64,000 nucleotides of DNA from Chionis minor (taxonomy: Eukaryota > Chordata > Aves > Charadriiformes > Chionididae). The stretch covers positions 1-64,000 of the forward strand of contig VZSF01003242.1 of assembly GCA_013398295.1 (NCBI GenBank). The letters are read 5' to 3'. The notes beneath the pieces were generated by a model, which was given only the letters and a program-made list of their open reading frames with translations, made no database searches and was not told the DNA's origin. The position numbers were made by a program, and so were the translations under genes. This document shows, in pieces, positions 37,650 through 51,300 of the stretch (its first letter is position 1; each line of letters begins with the position of its first letter).

Positions 37650-38090
37650 CACTTGCCTTCTGAGAAGAGACTGAGGGAGATGTTTTGGGGTTTTTTTTAA
37701 CCCATAGTGCAGAAGGTCTCAGGGAGAGTTAATAGCAGCCTTCCAATATCTAAGAGGAGGTTGCCAAGAAGAGCGAGCCAGACTCTTTATGAAAGAGGTG
37801 CACAGCAGAACAAAAGCCGATGGTCTTGAATTGAAACAGGACAATTTCTGCCTGAGAATGTGTAAGAGAACATTTCTGACTTCCAAGACATTCAAGTGAG
37901 GCGGGGAGGGGTGGGGTGGGGTGTGTGTGCAAGCTCCATCCTTGGTGGTTTTCAAGACCAGACTAGACAAAGCAACCTGAGCAACCTGGTCTGATCTCAT
38001 AGCTGAGACTGCATGGAACAAGAGGTTAGATTAGAGACCTCCAGAGGTCTTTCCAACTGGAATGATTTTGTGACTCTCTGATTCTGTGAA
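37650..38090 (+). mobile_element. Older CR1 3' portion, sense
   Basis: Recognisable CR1 landmarks are present in order: AGAAGAGACTGAGGGAGA, TAATAGCAGCCTTCCAATAT, TAAGAGGAGGTTG, GTGGTTTTCAAGACCAGACT, CAACCTGGTCTGATCTCATA, AGAGGTCTTTCCAACTGGAA and tail TCTGATTCTGTGAA. The coding frame is heavily broken. A G-rich insertion (37897-37931) interrupts it. It is more diverged than the other copies, so probably older. Confidence 0.85.
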
Positions 38091-40165
38091 CTGTATGGAA
38101 GAAGATTCACGTTTTCAAGAGGTATAAAACAAATCAGATGTGCTCTTTGACTGTGGCAAATCATTATGCTGTGAAAGATTCAAAGTTTTATATGTTAGCT
38201 TATATTAATGATTAGAAGTGCCTTTTCATTTCGAAATTCTATCATTTGTCATCTGAAGTAACTAATATAATTTACAAAATATGAAGGGTGTTACAACTGT
38301 AACTTATAAAACACAGATGAACGTACCACAGCCTCAAGGTAACTCATTTCTTGCTTTATAAGCCAGAAATACTTGTGGGAGTATCATAATGTTCCAGAGC
38401 ACTACACTGTGCAAACAGATCTCTGCTCTTAGTTGACAGATGTGGAGCAAAAACATGTGGTCAGACAACCCCTTAAACACTGCACATGTGGATGTTGCAA
38501 GTGGCAAGTTATTCCAGATAAAATCACTATAAAGTTATGATCAGCATGCTTTCGTTCCATTTGGGTTTTTTCTGACAGTATATCATGATTTGACATTGTA
38601 TTTTTTTATACCATTACTGTCTGTGTGAAGAAAACTCCAGATAAGGAGTTTGTACATCAGAAAAGAAGGACAAGCAGATCTGAAGAGTTTCTCTGTTGGA
38701 AAAAGCTTATGTATGTGAGCCGTATCTGGTAGGGTGCAAAAATGAGTATTTGAGGAACTTACACCTTGTATTAGCTCCTGGCATTTGAGGCATTCACTAT
38801 CAAGCATTGTGAAAGGACAGAGATTACTTTTGTAACTCATTGTATTTGCTGTGGAGAGGTACCTGTTAGTCTTGTGGATCTTTGAGATAATTGCACTCAA
38901 CAGCTGCCACTGAGGTCAATTAGAAGACAGGGAAAAAAAATCTTGAGAAATGTCCAACTTCCTGTAAAAACTAGTTATGAGCGGCACACTGCCAGTGGAC
39001 CACCAGCACTCATAAATAATGATAGCACCTCTTTTGTTTGGCTTTAACTCAGAACTAACTTCACAACTTCAGTCAGTTACTGGAGGGTGGGAAGGACAGA
39101 AGAGCACTGAGGCAGTGTTTTTGCTTTACAAGAAGTGCCTTACAGCACATCCAAGTCTCATTTACATGAAGCTTCGCTTTTGCGCTCTGGTACAGTGAAG
39201 GGGTTCATACCGTTTTACCAGGAGAAAGCAGAGTCATCCCCAAGCCATTGAACTTGGCAATGTGAAGGCCATTTGGAGCCTCGGTGTGTCTGGGTTTTCA
39301 TAGCTGCGCTGAGGTCATTTGTTGGACCTGTCTACCTTTTCGTTCGCCAGTATGCTAGACACTGAAGTTCACCAGCCTAGTAGAAGGAGATTATTTAATC
39401 ACCGTAATCACTGTGTGGTGGTCCATTAAGATCAGTCTTTGTATGGACATTTTGCAGTGCAAAATTGTAAGCTATAGTTTATCTGCCACGTTTTTTTACT
39501 GCACTCTGTATGAAAATAATAATACAGTGCTTTCAGACTAGCAGTCAATCTTGACTTGTTTCCTCCTATGGAATGCTTTCAACACAATAGAGAGCAAGTT
39601 TAATATTGCATTTTGAAGTATTTCCTAATATTTTCTAGCAATTGCAAACAATTATTTAAGCAATTCTATTCCTTTGTCATAACATGGCACATCTAGACAG
39701 CCATGTACCTTAAGAAACTAATTTACAGTTTATTTAACCCATATCCTTCTCTTTTCCCTTTCCTCCTTCTTACTGTCCCTCAAGCTTTCTCAGTCTCTTC
39801 CTCACGTTAGTAACATGAAAAGAAAATAACTGAAAAGAAATAACAAGTTATCAAACATACTTTCCTAAAAGCATCCTCCCCTGATTCAGTCATGCAGAGC
39901 TGCCATTTTTATGAGAGAAAGCGGTATTAGCAGCTGGAGGGTAAGGATCAGTATGGTAGAATTGGCACAGCAAGATTGCTCCACATCTGTGTATTTCTAT
40001 AAAAAAAAGACTGTAAAGTTTATATGATCTCTACTGCTGTCAAATGATAAAAAGTCTGTAGGAAGGATGTGGAAGGAGGGAATTAAAGCGAAGTAAAAGC
40101 AAAACTACAACATCCTTGCATTAATACTTAATTTAACCCTTGCTAAATTACATGTCATTATCATG

Positions 40166-40241
40166 TATCTAATATATATTACCATATGCTGTATATAATG
40201 GTATCTAATGTACGCTATATCATAATATGCTGTAACCTAAT
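40166..40241. repeat. Degenerate AT-rich tandem pair
   Basis: Two units beginning TATCTAAT and containing ATATGCTGTA (40166-40201 and 40202-40241) appear to be an old tandem duplication of about 36-40 bp. Confidence 0.45.
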
Positions 40242-41239
40242 ATTTGCTGGAATAGGTCCCTTCCATTATCTCAGTCCTTTTGTCTGTAGTACATCCTCTA
40301 AGTCTGATTCGAACTGGAAATGTTTTAGTTTTCCGTAACAGCCAAATCTGCAGCAAGGCCAGGGTCTCAGCGTCCACGGTAAATTCTGTCTGCCCTTTGC
40401 CACATGGAAGAGAGCTTGTGCCAGAGGGAATCTGAGCTGTGTGTTTGGTTCAGGATTTGTAGGGGTTTTGCCAAGTTACTACTGGCTAAACACTCTGAGC
40501 AACATTCCTATTGCAAAGTATCCAGTATCTTACCTAGGAAGAGTAGGAAGATGAAAAATAGCTGGTTAACAACCAGGAGTATGGGCAGGCCAAGAGCAAT
40601 CCATCATCTAGACCATTCATCTGTCTGGGCAAAAATATTTAAACAATAAGATAATATTCAATCCATGGTTTCAGAGCTGCTCAGGGGGCATTGCCTGTAA
40701 TCAAATAATCCTATCAGTCAGGAAAACAATGTGAGTTGTAATGTGGGAGGGTTTGCTATGGGATGTGAATGTATCCATGCCTACTTTGCTGAAGGAAAAA
40801 CTTGTTCCACATCTCCAGAAACCTGAATTTACAGCAATTCATTTTATTAGTGGACACAAGAAAGTTAAACATAAAATACCTCATAGGCTGACTCAAAATA
40901 CATATGAAAGTTGGAGGAGTCCTTAGCTCTATGTGGAGTTATTTCTTTGAAGTGCTGAATCTTGGCAATTGTAGGTTGGGTCACCGCCTGGGCCTGGAAC
41001 GTTGCCCAGATCCAAGTGTAGCCTCTGTCCTTGCAAGAAAAACAGTAGTTAACATGTTTCTGACATTTTGGCGGGGAACAACCTGAGTCATTTTGATTCA
41101 GTTATGTTTGTAGTGCTGCACTGGCTGCATTATCTGTCTCCTCATTGCTCCCCAGACCTGAAGTGAATCACAGAAATCTTCCAGATGTCTGTCTATTAGG
41201 GAGAGTAAATGGCTGTATAAAACTATTTGTGTAGGTCAG

Positions 41240-41690
41240 GGTAACTTGGATGATTAATAAGCTGTAATTAGCTGCCTTAACACATTGTTGAGGGAGCCTA
41301 AATTTAAAATTCAAATTTTTAAGGTTTTTTTTCTATTTCCACTGTGCTTCATCTCTGTGCTAACGTGATCTTAGTATTGAGCAAATCAAGACTTCAGCTC
41401 AGCATCACTTACCATGCCTTGTGCAGTAGAATAAGCATTGTCACTAAGCACATTATTCAGTTTTCAGAAGTAATTAGCTGGTTTTTATGAGGGGGTCCTT
41501 GTTCAACTAGTGGCTGCTTGATTACTTTAGCTGAATGGAAAGGACATGCAGTAGTAAATTACTGCGAGCAGGCTGTTGGAGAAAGCGGGGCGAATTCTAG
41601 CTTCAATCTGCTCCTTTGGCACTAACTGCATGCAATCTGTTTCTGCCCATGTGTGAAAGCTACCTGCATGCAGTCTGCTGTTCAGTAAGC
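41240..41690. promoter_or_regulatory. Candidate intronic regulatory element (speculative)
   Basis: GTAATTAGCTG occurs twice (inside 41261-41275 and 41469-41481). TAATTA is the classic homeodomain core. CTGCATGCARTCTG also occurs twice (41627-41640 and 41662-41675). Repeated, non-simple words in otherwise unique intronic DNA are what developmental enhancers often show. There is no direct evidence of function. Cross-species conservation would decide it. Confidence 0.25.
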
Positions 41691-43920
41691 CATCAAGCTG
41701 TAAGGAGACTGCATTTTCAGTCTGCTATGCACCAGAAGGCAAACCTTTAATCAGCATCTTTTGAAAAAGATCGTGATTAATAAAAATCCGTGAAATTCAC
41801 TTCTGTGATCAGAGCAGCAAGTGTGCTGCAAATTCATTAGAGTCAATTTTGACCCCATTATAGTTTAGAAAATAAATTACTACACGGTCAGATTTGTAGG
41901 TGTTCTACGAAAACAGATTTGCCTGTCTTACTTCTGTCTCCCAGCTGTGTATATTAAATGAGTATCTGGGGATACGTAAAATTTAGTGCTGGACATAGCT
42001 ATTAGGCAGCAAGGAAAATATTCTAACTCAGAGGTTCTTTTGAATGAAATATGTATTGATTTTCAAAGACAAATCAGTCCTTCATTACTTCATTCTTTTC
42101 ATGGTAAGCCACAGTGTGGTAAAAGGGAACCAGATACTGTCTATAAATACATTTATCTTTTCTGTTTTGATGCAGTCTTCATTGTGTGCATTGTCCAAGA
42201 AGCTTTAATCTCGAATAATGTTGACTGATTTCCTTTTTTAAGTATTGTATTTTTACTGAAAGTTTTAACTCGAGGAAGAAAGGAGAAAAGAACCCCACCA
42301 CTCCTTAAATCTTCATTCCCTCGCTCTCTTTCATACATATAGAGTAAAAGTCACAGTATTCCCTTCTGCACTACCATAAGCTTATACAGCACCCTCTGAA
42401 TGTAAGTAGCTTAAGTTTGAGGTATGGATAGTGTGGAATGGAGACCTATCCTGGCACTGTCCATCTGACCTGGGCATTTGCACCGAGACTTTCTCTAGTG
42501 TCATTTGCACGTTCTTAGTTTTATCCCTCACATTTCTTTGTGTATGCCACGAGGCTCCAAACTTTGTATCAGCAATAGATTCTTCATAAAATATTTGCTG
42601 GTTGCAGTTAGAAAGATTTGTGTAAACGCTCTCTTCCTAGAAGTATACCCTCTCAAGATCTTTGAACCTGTCTCTTGACTCACTTAAACAAACAGCCTAG
42701 TTTCTTAATAAGAGAAGAGTCTGATACTTGGCCAGGAAAGCCTCAGAGGTGGACCCTTTATCAGAGACAGGCCCTTCATTGAAGGCCACTTTAAAAAGAG
42801 AGCCAAATACAGAACGGTCAGGCTGCTGCTTGTGGGGCTGCCAGCTGCTATGACCTGCCTCCCACAGAGCTGCTGGCAAAGCGCAAGGTGTTAGGGATCA
42901 TCCCTGCCCTAAATGGGGGTGTTGCAACCAGCACACCTCTATTCCACTTGCCTTTTTTCTTCTCGGCACCTTGCAGTTGAGGAGCAGTAGTTGCTGAGCT
43001 GGCCTTCCACAGAACAGGCATCCACAGGCTCAGGTCCCGTCCCACGGCACACCTCCGTGTCCCTCTGGCCATCTATACCTGCGTGATATCTTTCAGTGCA
43101 GACCGGGTTTTGAGCAGACAAACCATTTGTGCCACACTCACTGGAAAGCAAGCACGGGTCCTTTCACCGAGGGTATTGCCTTTTGAAGAGGAGGCTGTTC
43201 AGCTCTCGGGAGCTGGATGGAATGACCCAGGTTTGCAACAGGGCTGGTCTCAGGATCTGGCCCTGTGTGTTCCCTGGGACGCCGTTAAAGCCAGCCGACA
43301 TCAAAGCGCATGGCTGCGCAGAGCTGGCCGTGCGCTCGGGCGCTTCCAACACGTGCGTCAGTGCAGGCTGTAAATATGCAACGGGAAATGCCTCCTATTG
43401 TCCACCAGATACAAGCGTGCTTTCCATTAGAGTGAAGCCTCCACGCATATGTAGATTCTGTCTTTACATGAAAGGCAGGAACTCTGCTGGGTTTTTTTGG
43501 CATTGTCTGGGAAAACGGTTTCAGAAGTCTTCCGCTTGGTGTTTCTGAGCCTGTATTAGTGGCTTCCTCAATGTTCCCCAGACCATGCACGGCTCTGATG
43601 TGTGTTCCAAAACCTAGTAAGCCACAGAGAGCAATTTCTGTATAAAACAGTGTGTGCACTAATTCCTTAAACAACAACCATTTTAATTCACCCTGCAGCC
43701 AACATAACACAAATAAAGTAATAAACTTTGCTGGCTTTTTTGATTAATATATTTAGTCCATTTACTTATTATTTATTTAGCTTTGGGTTTTTTCTACTTT
43801 TCCAAGGTAACAAAGCTCTTGAAATCTTGTTGTCAGTCTGTCTTTGGCTCACTAATACCTTTTCAATCCTTTGGGCAACTTAAGCTCAATTTAGACTAAG
43901 AAAGGAGATCCAAACATTCC

Positions 43921-43939
43921 TTTTTTTTTTTTTTTTTTT
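43921..43939. repeat. Poly(T) tract
   Basis: An uninterrupted run of 19 T with no adjacent retrocopy recognised. Confidence 0.9.
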
Positions 43940-44840
43940 AACCAAAAGGAAGAAAAAAGAAACTAAATCAGAACTCCTATTGCATTAGACTTGCAGAACT
44001 TAGTTCTTTTGCGTGCTGTTTGGCAGTCACCAGCTTACTGTTCGTCAAGAATATTTTGTTGGAAAAACCCCAGTATTACATTCATTTTCTCATGGTCAGG
44101 GGATGTGCAGGCGAATCCAGGGCAATCATTTGGGAAAAGAGAGATGTAAGCATCCTGAGGCCTAGGGAAACACATCATGTCCGAGTACTGTTTCTGGGCT
44201 CCGTGTGCATTGTGTAGGGAGCGTTAGTGAGGTAAAGCTTGCACAGAAAGGTTTAATACTTTTTTTTAGTAGAACATCTGATACAACTGGGGGAAGAATG
44301 CACACACAAAAAAGTGTATGGGTACAAACCTTTTTAAAATTTGAAATAGAAGACTTCAGCTTGTAAAAATAAGATTCTACATTAGCCAGCACAGTGATTA
44401 GGCAGTCAGATGTACTGCACTGCAGAAAATCTTATGGAAAGGAATGTATCTTAAGTGTAGCTTTCTCTGGGAGTTACATGTTCGGTCTTGGTTTACAGGA
44501 GAGCCTGTTCTACACTTGGAATTGCCACGTGCTCTCTCAGGGAGTTAAGTACCTACTGCAGTCAGTCCCTTCTCACATAACAGTTAACAGGGAACCTGAT
44601 GGTGCTTCCTCCATCCAGTTTCATACTATGTTTTTTACACACATCTACCCTGCGGGTGGAGCAGGTTCAAGGCTCTTCACAAGTCAGCATTTAATTGCCT
44701 GTGCAAAGCAAATGTGTACAGCTTCCTTGGGAGAGACTGAGACAGAACCGCCCAGAATAACCTATAGCCCATGGACTGAAGGGAAGACATTGGGAGATTG
44801 AACTGAAATCTCTGCTGAAGATCAGTCAAAAGAGGGACTT

Positions 44841-45397
44841 CACAGAATCAGAGAATCACAGGGGTTGGACGGGACCTCTAGAGATCATCTAGTCCAACCA
44901 CCCTGCCAGAGCAGGTCCACCTACAGCAGGTTGCACAGGATGACATCCAGGCAGGTTTGGAATGTCTCCAGAGTCAGAGACTCCACCACCTCTCTGGGCA
45001 GCCTGTTCCAGTGCTCTGCCACCCTCAAAGGAAAGAAGTTCCTCCTCATTTTAAACTTCCTGTATTCCAGTTTGTGCCTGTTATCTCTTGTCCTATCACT
45101 GGGCACCACTGAAAAAAGACTCGCCCCCTCCTCCTGGCACCATCCCTTTATTTGTATTTGTAAGCATTGACGAGATTCCCCCTCAGCCTTCTCTTCTCCA
45201 GACTAAAAAGTCCCAAGTCCCTCAGCCTTTCCTCATAAGAAAGACGTTCCAGCCCCCTAATCATCTCTGTAGCCCTTTGCTGTGCCCTCTCCAGCAGTTC
45301 CCTGTTCTTTTTAAACTGGGGAGCCCAGAACGGGAAACAGTACTGAAGTTGCAGCCTCACCAAGACATAAAGGGGAGGATGACCTCTCTCAACCTGT
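44841..45397 (-). mobile_element. CR1 3' portion, antisense
   Basis: It starts with the reversed tail (CACAGAATCAGAGAATCACA) and proceeds through the reversed 3' UTR (CTACAGCAGGTTGCACAGGA) into ORF2. On the minus strand one reads [55 protein letters not shown] and, in another stretch, [20 protein letters not shown], with frame breaks between. Closely related to the antisense copy at 58037. 5'-truncated at about 45397. Confidence 0.95.
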
Positions 45398-48300
45398 GTT
45401 TACTATGTCACAGGGAAATGTTTTACCAAGGAAATACCAGTTAATGCTTTATGCACTGCATACTCCCAGTGCATGTCCTGAGAACACCTATCAGATCGAG
45501 CACCGTTGGCAAAGGGATTATTGAACTCAGTTAGGCTAAAGGGGCTGACTAACAGCTCTGCTGAGCTGTGGGTGGTTTTACCTATGCCCACTAGAAGAAA
45601 CTTAGGCATTTAGGAGAATGGTGGAAACTGTGAGAGTGTTGAGATGATACATTACAGGTGTGAGTAGTATTGGATGGAGGTCCAAGTCATACGACCAATC
45701 TTATTCAGAAAATAAGAGGCAGAGTTGTGAACTAGGGCCAAACATCCTAAATATCTCCTTGGAATCTTAACCACAGTATGCCCCAAGCCCTAAATAAAGT
45801 TAATATATGGTTTTGCAAGGTCTACAGGATTTTGTCCTAAAAGTGAGAAAGAAGTACTTTTGGTAAGGTACGCCCTGAAATGCTGAGTTCAAATCTGCAA
45901 GCCTTGCTTACTATGACAAACAGCTTTAACAGTAGCTTTAGCAGATGTATAGTTCACTGGACCAAGTCCTTGGCTAACGTGTTTTTTCAGTGCACTGCAT
46001 ACATTCTCAGAGTATCTCAATTTCAGAATTCATGAATGAACAGTAATGGTTTTCAACTCATTCTTTCTCTCATACCTTTTTATACTTTCTGAATGTAGTG
46101 ATTAGGTGCTCAGTCTGAGAAGTTCTGTGTTCAGCATGGCTGTGCTATAAAGGTCTTAGTCTAAAATAAAAGGGTCATGGCTAGAGCTCTGGGGCCTCTT
46201 ACACACAGGAAGGTGTAGCATACAGATCTCTACAACGTGAACTGTGAGTGCCATATACCCTGTGCATTGGAGGGTAGAAAAGAACGCTCCTCAAAAAATA
46301 GCCTCAAGGCTCTGGGATTTCCCAGCTAATATGGTATGTTTTTTACCTAGTTATCAGGGAAAAAAGTCAGGGCCATATTGGCACTTTATTGAGAGAGAGC
46401 CATAAATACCTAATAATTCCTTTGGTTATCACATAAAATACTTACTTCTTGCACTGTCAAAACACATGGTTTTCTCAAACTATTCCCCATTTTCAGATAG
46501 TGGACTTGGCAAAATTCAAGTAAATTCATATTCAGAGCTTGCACTGGGAAAAAACATGGAGAAACAGGAGGACTAAGTGGGAATCCAAAACTGATGAAGC
46601 TCATAAAGTATCCAGGTCAACATTTACTGTCTCATTTTTTCAACTAAAAAACCACTAGAACCTAAAATAGCCTCTTTTTATCTGCTATTCCTTGTTCCTG
46701 TTTTATCTTCATTTTGAGGGAGGAAGAAACACTAAATTCTTTCCATTCCTTTTTTTTTTTTCTTGCTTTGTGCTTTTAGTTTATAAAGCATACAAGCTGG
46801 AAATCGTCACTGTTCTTGCTTGGGAAAAATATCATTAGCTGCATAAGAAAACAGGTTTCCTAAGAAAGCAGTTGAAAAATCTGTGCAGATGTTAGCTTCA
46901 AATATTTAAAAAAAAAAAAAGCTGTAATTATCTTTAGGTACAATTTGAAATATTTTCCAAAACTTAAGTTTACGATATTTTATTCTTAATGGAGTAGGAT
47001 TTCACATTCAGCTGTTTTAACTTCAACTAATTCTGCTGCATCTCTGAGCTGTTCAGAATTGTAATTGACAAGTCTCTGCTAGATTAAGAGTCATACTTTT
47101 TAGCTCTCATGAATATTTTTGTTCTATTGTTCACAAATGCAGAACTTTGAACTATTGACTATTTGGGAGCAGGAAGGCAGATAAAGAGTCTAACTGACAT
47201 CGTGCAGAGTATTAAGCATGATGTAAAATGGAATTGAATCAAAATCCTTCATAGATTGAAGGGATTCTTTTATATTCTTCACACCCATAAAACATATTAA
47301 AATAGTGGTATGAAACTTGCAATATTTCCTCTTTACAGGTAGTGTTTATTTCTCAAAAGAGTTTCTTAGCTTTCTGTGAGGTTAGTGTTCTCAGTGCAGA
47401 GGAAGACACTTTGCATCTGCTCAAGTGTCAAGATGAAATTTATTTGCCCATATAATCTGTATGTGCTTTGAGGCAGTTGCCTTAGTAGAGAGGCACCTAC
47501 CAGGATTTTCAAAAGCTCTTTAGCAGATAGTAAAGATACTGCATAGATATGACATTCCTCCATCACTGGTTAAAGCCTGTGACATTTTTCCCCAAAAAAC
47601 CTATGCAGGTTTGCAATTGAGAGAGAAAAAATTCTCTACTTCGTGTTATGCTTGTATTCTTAAGACGAAATAATAAGAACTATAGCCACAATATGAATAG
47701 TGCTAGTAAGAACTTGAAAGCAATTTCGACTGATGGCTGCACTTTGTCCACATTTCAAACTGTTCTCTGATGTCTCCACCATGCCTTGACAATATGGCCA
47801 GTATCTCAGCTTCATATCATTCCCAGTCTCCTCCTGATGTCTGTGCACTGCATGTTCCACCCCTCTGAGTGCCCAGACTCCTTTTCTAAAGTGTTTTTAT
47901 GGCCCCTACCAGATCCCTGTGGAACTCAGCATCTCGTAGTCTTTTAATGTGTTTTTTTGTGACAGTGCCTTTGGGGTCACTGGGGAAATATTATCCCATT
48001 TTTGCAGATGGAACACATTAGGTTCCTTACAAAACACAGCAGTGGCAGTTTCTTTCCTTTAAAACATAGCTGCAACACACAGACACATTACTCCATCAGT
48101 TCAAACCATTAATCCTATATTCTCTGTTTAACGGATTTGCGTGTCTTTTGATGTAGGCAATGTCTTCAGCTATGTCAGAGCTTGATGAATAATACTAGTC
48201 ATTGTTTCCCAGCCAAAAGCAGTAGTGAACTGAAATTTATTGGGAGACTGCCTCTTTCCTTGCGAGAGCTTTCTAGACCTATTTCATACACTCAGGAGTT

Positions 48301-51300
48301 TCAGTTCAATCTAGTTAATTTGGGTGTTGAACTGAACCAGCCTAAACCTCGGCATCTTTGGAGGTTCATCTATCACTGAATAATGCAGCCGGACAGAGGG
48401 AGACGGTTGAATAGAAGTCAGTATGCCAACTGTTCCTTCATTTATTACTGCCATATTAATAAAGTTGATAGAGTGGAACTAATCCATCTGCTCACGATTT
48501 ATTCCCTAGCAATAAGATACAATTTCACTATTTCATGAGCTCATTCTTTAACTAATTTTATTAGAATTCCTCCCATAGCATTATTTTTAATCACTTTTCA
48601 GCCAGTTTTAGTTATATGTAAAATAGTAGAAAAAGATGGACTAAAGAGACATGAAAGGATTTCATGAGAAACTTGGGTCAGCTTAAACAGAACCAGATCA
48701 AATAAAGTTAAGTCAGCGAGCCTACAAAGGCCAACAGAAAAGCGTTCAAAATTTCCTCTTTCACAGGAAGCTTTGTTCTGTCATGTTTAAAATGTAAACG
48801 GTCAAAAGAAATAAGGCAGCCCTGGCAGCATCGTAAGGTGAGGCAGGGCTGTGGTGCCTTAGGGCAGGTGACGGGGTGACCTGCCAGGCTGACGGGCAAT
48901 GCTAGCCGAGGGACTGCAGGGTCACAGCTCAAGAGATGGAGAGGTCTCCTCCCTTCTTTGCCAAGAACTAATGAATTAGCTTTATCCCATCCACCAATTC
49001 CCAGACACATCTGGGCTCTGGATTTTAAAGAAGACACAGGATTTTGGCTACATGTTGGTTGTATGCAATGCTAAAATGAATTCCTGTGAGCTTAGTTACA
49101 TTTCTCTTGTTTAGTTTAAAATATTCTGACACGCTCATCCTTTATTAGTCTGGTAGGGGTAGTCTTCAGTGATTTGGGCTGGGTGCAATTTCAGACGTGA
49201 GTACCTAACCAGAAATTACCTGGTTTTCGAAGTGTTGAGCCCACCATTCCCATTGATCGCTAGGGGTTTTAATACAAATGCAAGAAGGCTTCTACTGAGA
49301 AAGCTGAGTGTGGAGCCTAGATTCCGGCATCCTGGGTCACAGTTTCCAAAGCGGTCAATTCACTAACATAAGCCTACATCCACTGAAAATGATAGTTTTA
49401 GCAACAGCTCTGAATGGACAGAGTTGGTTTATTCCAGAAAAATTCTGAAAATCCTACCTTCCCAATTTAAAATGGTTTTTTGAGCTGGCAGGTAGCAGCA
49501 GCTGTAGATCCTAAAAGTAACCTTTTTTTTGTTACCTGGTGCTCTGTTGCTGCTGAAGCACTCACCATGCAAACAAACATAGATGGACAATTTGTCCATA
49601 TTCGATATGACTTGTCCCAGGAAAGCTGGGGGCTTCTTACCTGGTCTCCTTTTAACTGCTTCCAGTTTGGTGGAAGCTTATGGGGTTGTTCTGTAGCCAA
49701 TTACTGCAATTTCAGAGTAATCATTCTTTCATTAGGGTAGACATAGTAAAAAGGTACAACAGCAATTAAAAATCCAATCTCTTTTAATCTAAAAGCATAA
49801 CGGCAACTACAATGGTATTATCTGTATGACATTAATTACATTATATTAGCTGCATGAGTATAGATCATCCTTGTAATGCCTTGGTTCTCTCTCTCTCTCA
49901 CACACCCACCCCCCCCCCATATGATTGTAAAACAGGTATGGTTTTTTTAATATTTATTTACACCTCAGTGAAACTATGTATGCATATGCATATGCATCAG
50001 TATATAATTGAGAGGAAATACAGTGTGGTTATTGAAAGCTGAGCTAAACAAACAAAATTCATATTAAATCCAGCACCTAGACTATAAATAAATGAAGTAA
50101 CATATGCCTTAAAAGCTCAGAAAGCTGTAAAGTAGCAGGCTGAAAAACCTATGATCTCTTAAAGGCTAAAACTTTATGAAAAATCAAGTTCACTGTAGTG
50201 TGGTCAGAACAAAAATAATTCTTATTTCCCAGAGCAGATGGATTCCAGAAATGTACACTCGCTAAGTATCAACTGATGTTGACTAAAAGCTATCTAGAAA
50301 TACAGAGGAAAGCTTTATTCCTCTTCTATTTGCTGGTATCCAGAAAAATCTTCTGTAAAGATAAAAGAAAGTTTACTAGTAAAATGCCAAACCAATCTCA
50401 TAACGAGTTGATTCTAACTGTGCACTGAAGTACATAATGCAGGGGAATTTTTCTTTTGATTTTAGTCCAGACATTTCAAGGGCCTTTTTATGTCTGCCTT
50501 CTAAAAATGAAGGTTTGCAGGGAGAACAGACGCAGAGCAAGAGCTATCATTTAAGTTTACATGTCTGGCTCTCATCTTTGCCATGAGTGATCTTTTGTAA
50601 ACATACTTAAGATCACAAGATGTTTCATCTTCGCGCAAGGCAAGAAGGATGTCATGTCATTGCAGCACCTAAAGAAAAGTTTAAAAAATCTGCAGGCGGT
50701 TAGAAAAGCCCTTAATATGCTGTACGTTGATGAAGCTGCGGTAAATCTGTAGCTGCTGCATACTCATTTTGCACATTATATTAAATATGTCAGTAATGAT
50801 AAAGGATTGGTCTCCCACAAAAGTAAAGATGAAACAAACAAGGCTTGTCCAGTGATTCACGATCTCTCATGACCCTATAGTTTTAGATGTGAATGACATA
50901 TTAAACACAAGCGGTTGTCCTTTAAAATTCATGGTTTGCATACTTCGAAAACACAACAAAGTCAAAGGGAATCAGTGATGTAGTTTGACCTGCAGATTGA
51001 TTGCCATTAGTAATAAACCAGCCACATGAAACTGTTGTTAATGATATTGTCCAAGGAATGCAGTTAAAATCAAGTTTTGTTTGTTTAAACACATACCCTG
51101 GGCAGAGGTATGAACAAGAAAACCCCTGTTAAGTTATTTTATGGCACTGTGTTGAGAGCAATGGCAGTACATTCAGGAATTTCGGCCTTTCTTGTGAAGT
51201 TCTGTGCAAATTGTTTTACTGCAAGGTAGGAGCTTTCTGATGTTAATGTTAGTTGAAGTAATACTGTCAAATAGCTGTACAGTGTGTCCAGACCCAGAGG

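Larger units (their letters stand above)
38091..44840 (+). other. CPED1: CPED1 intron, unannotated stretch
   Basis: No exon is recognised. Items: a degenerate 36-40 bp tandem pair at 40166-40241; a candidate regulatory block at 41240-41690; a CpG-richer patch at about 42990-43370 with overlapping open frames on both strands but no recognisable protein; and T19 at 43921-43939. Confidence 0.6.

Noticed and set aside
43285..43710. 141-codon minus-strand frame as a gene
   Set aside because: It overlaps a frame of equal length on the other strand and no motif is recognised. It is better explained by the locally CpG-rich composition.
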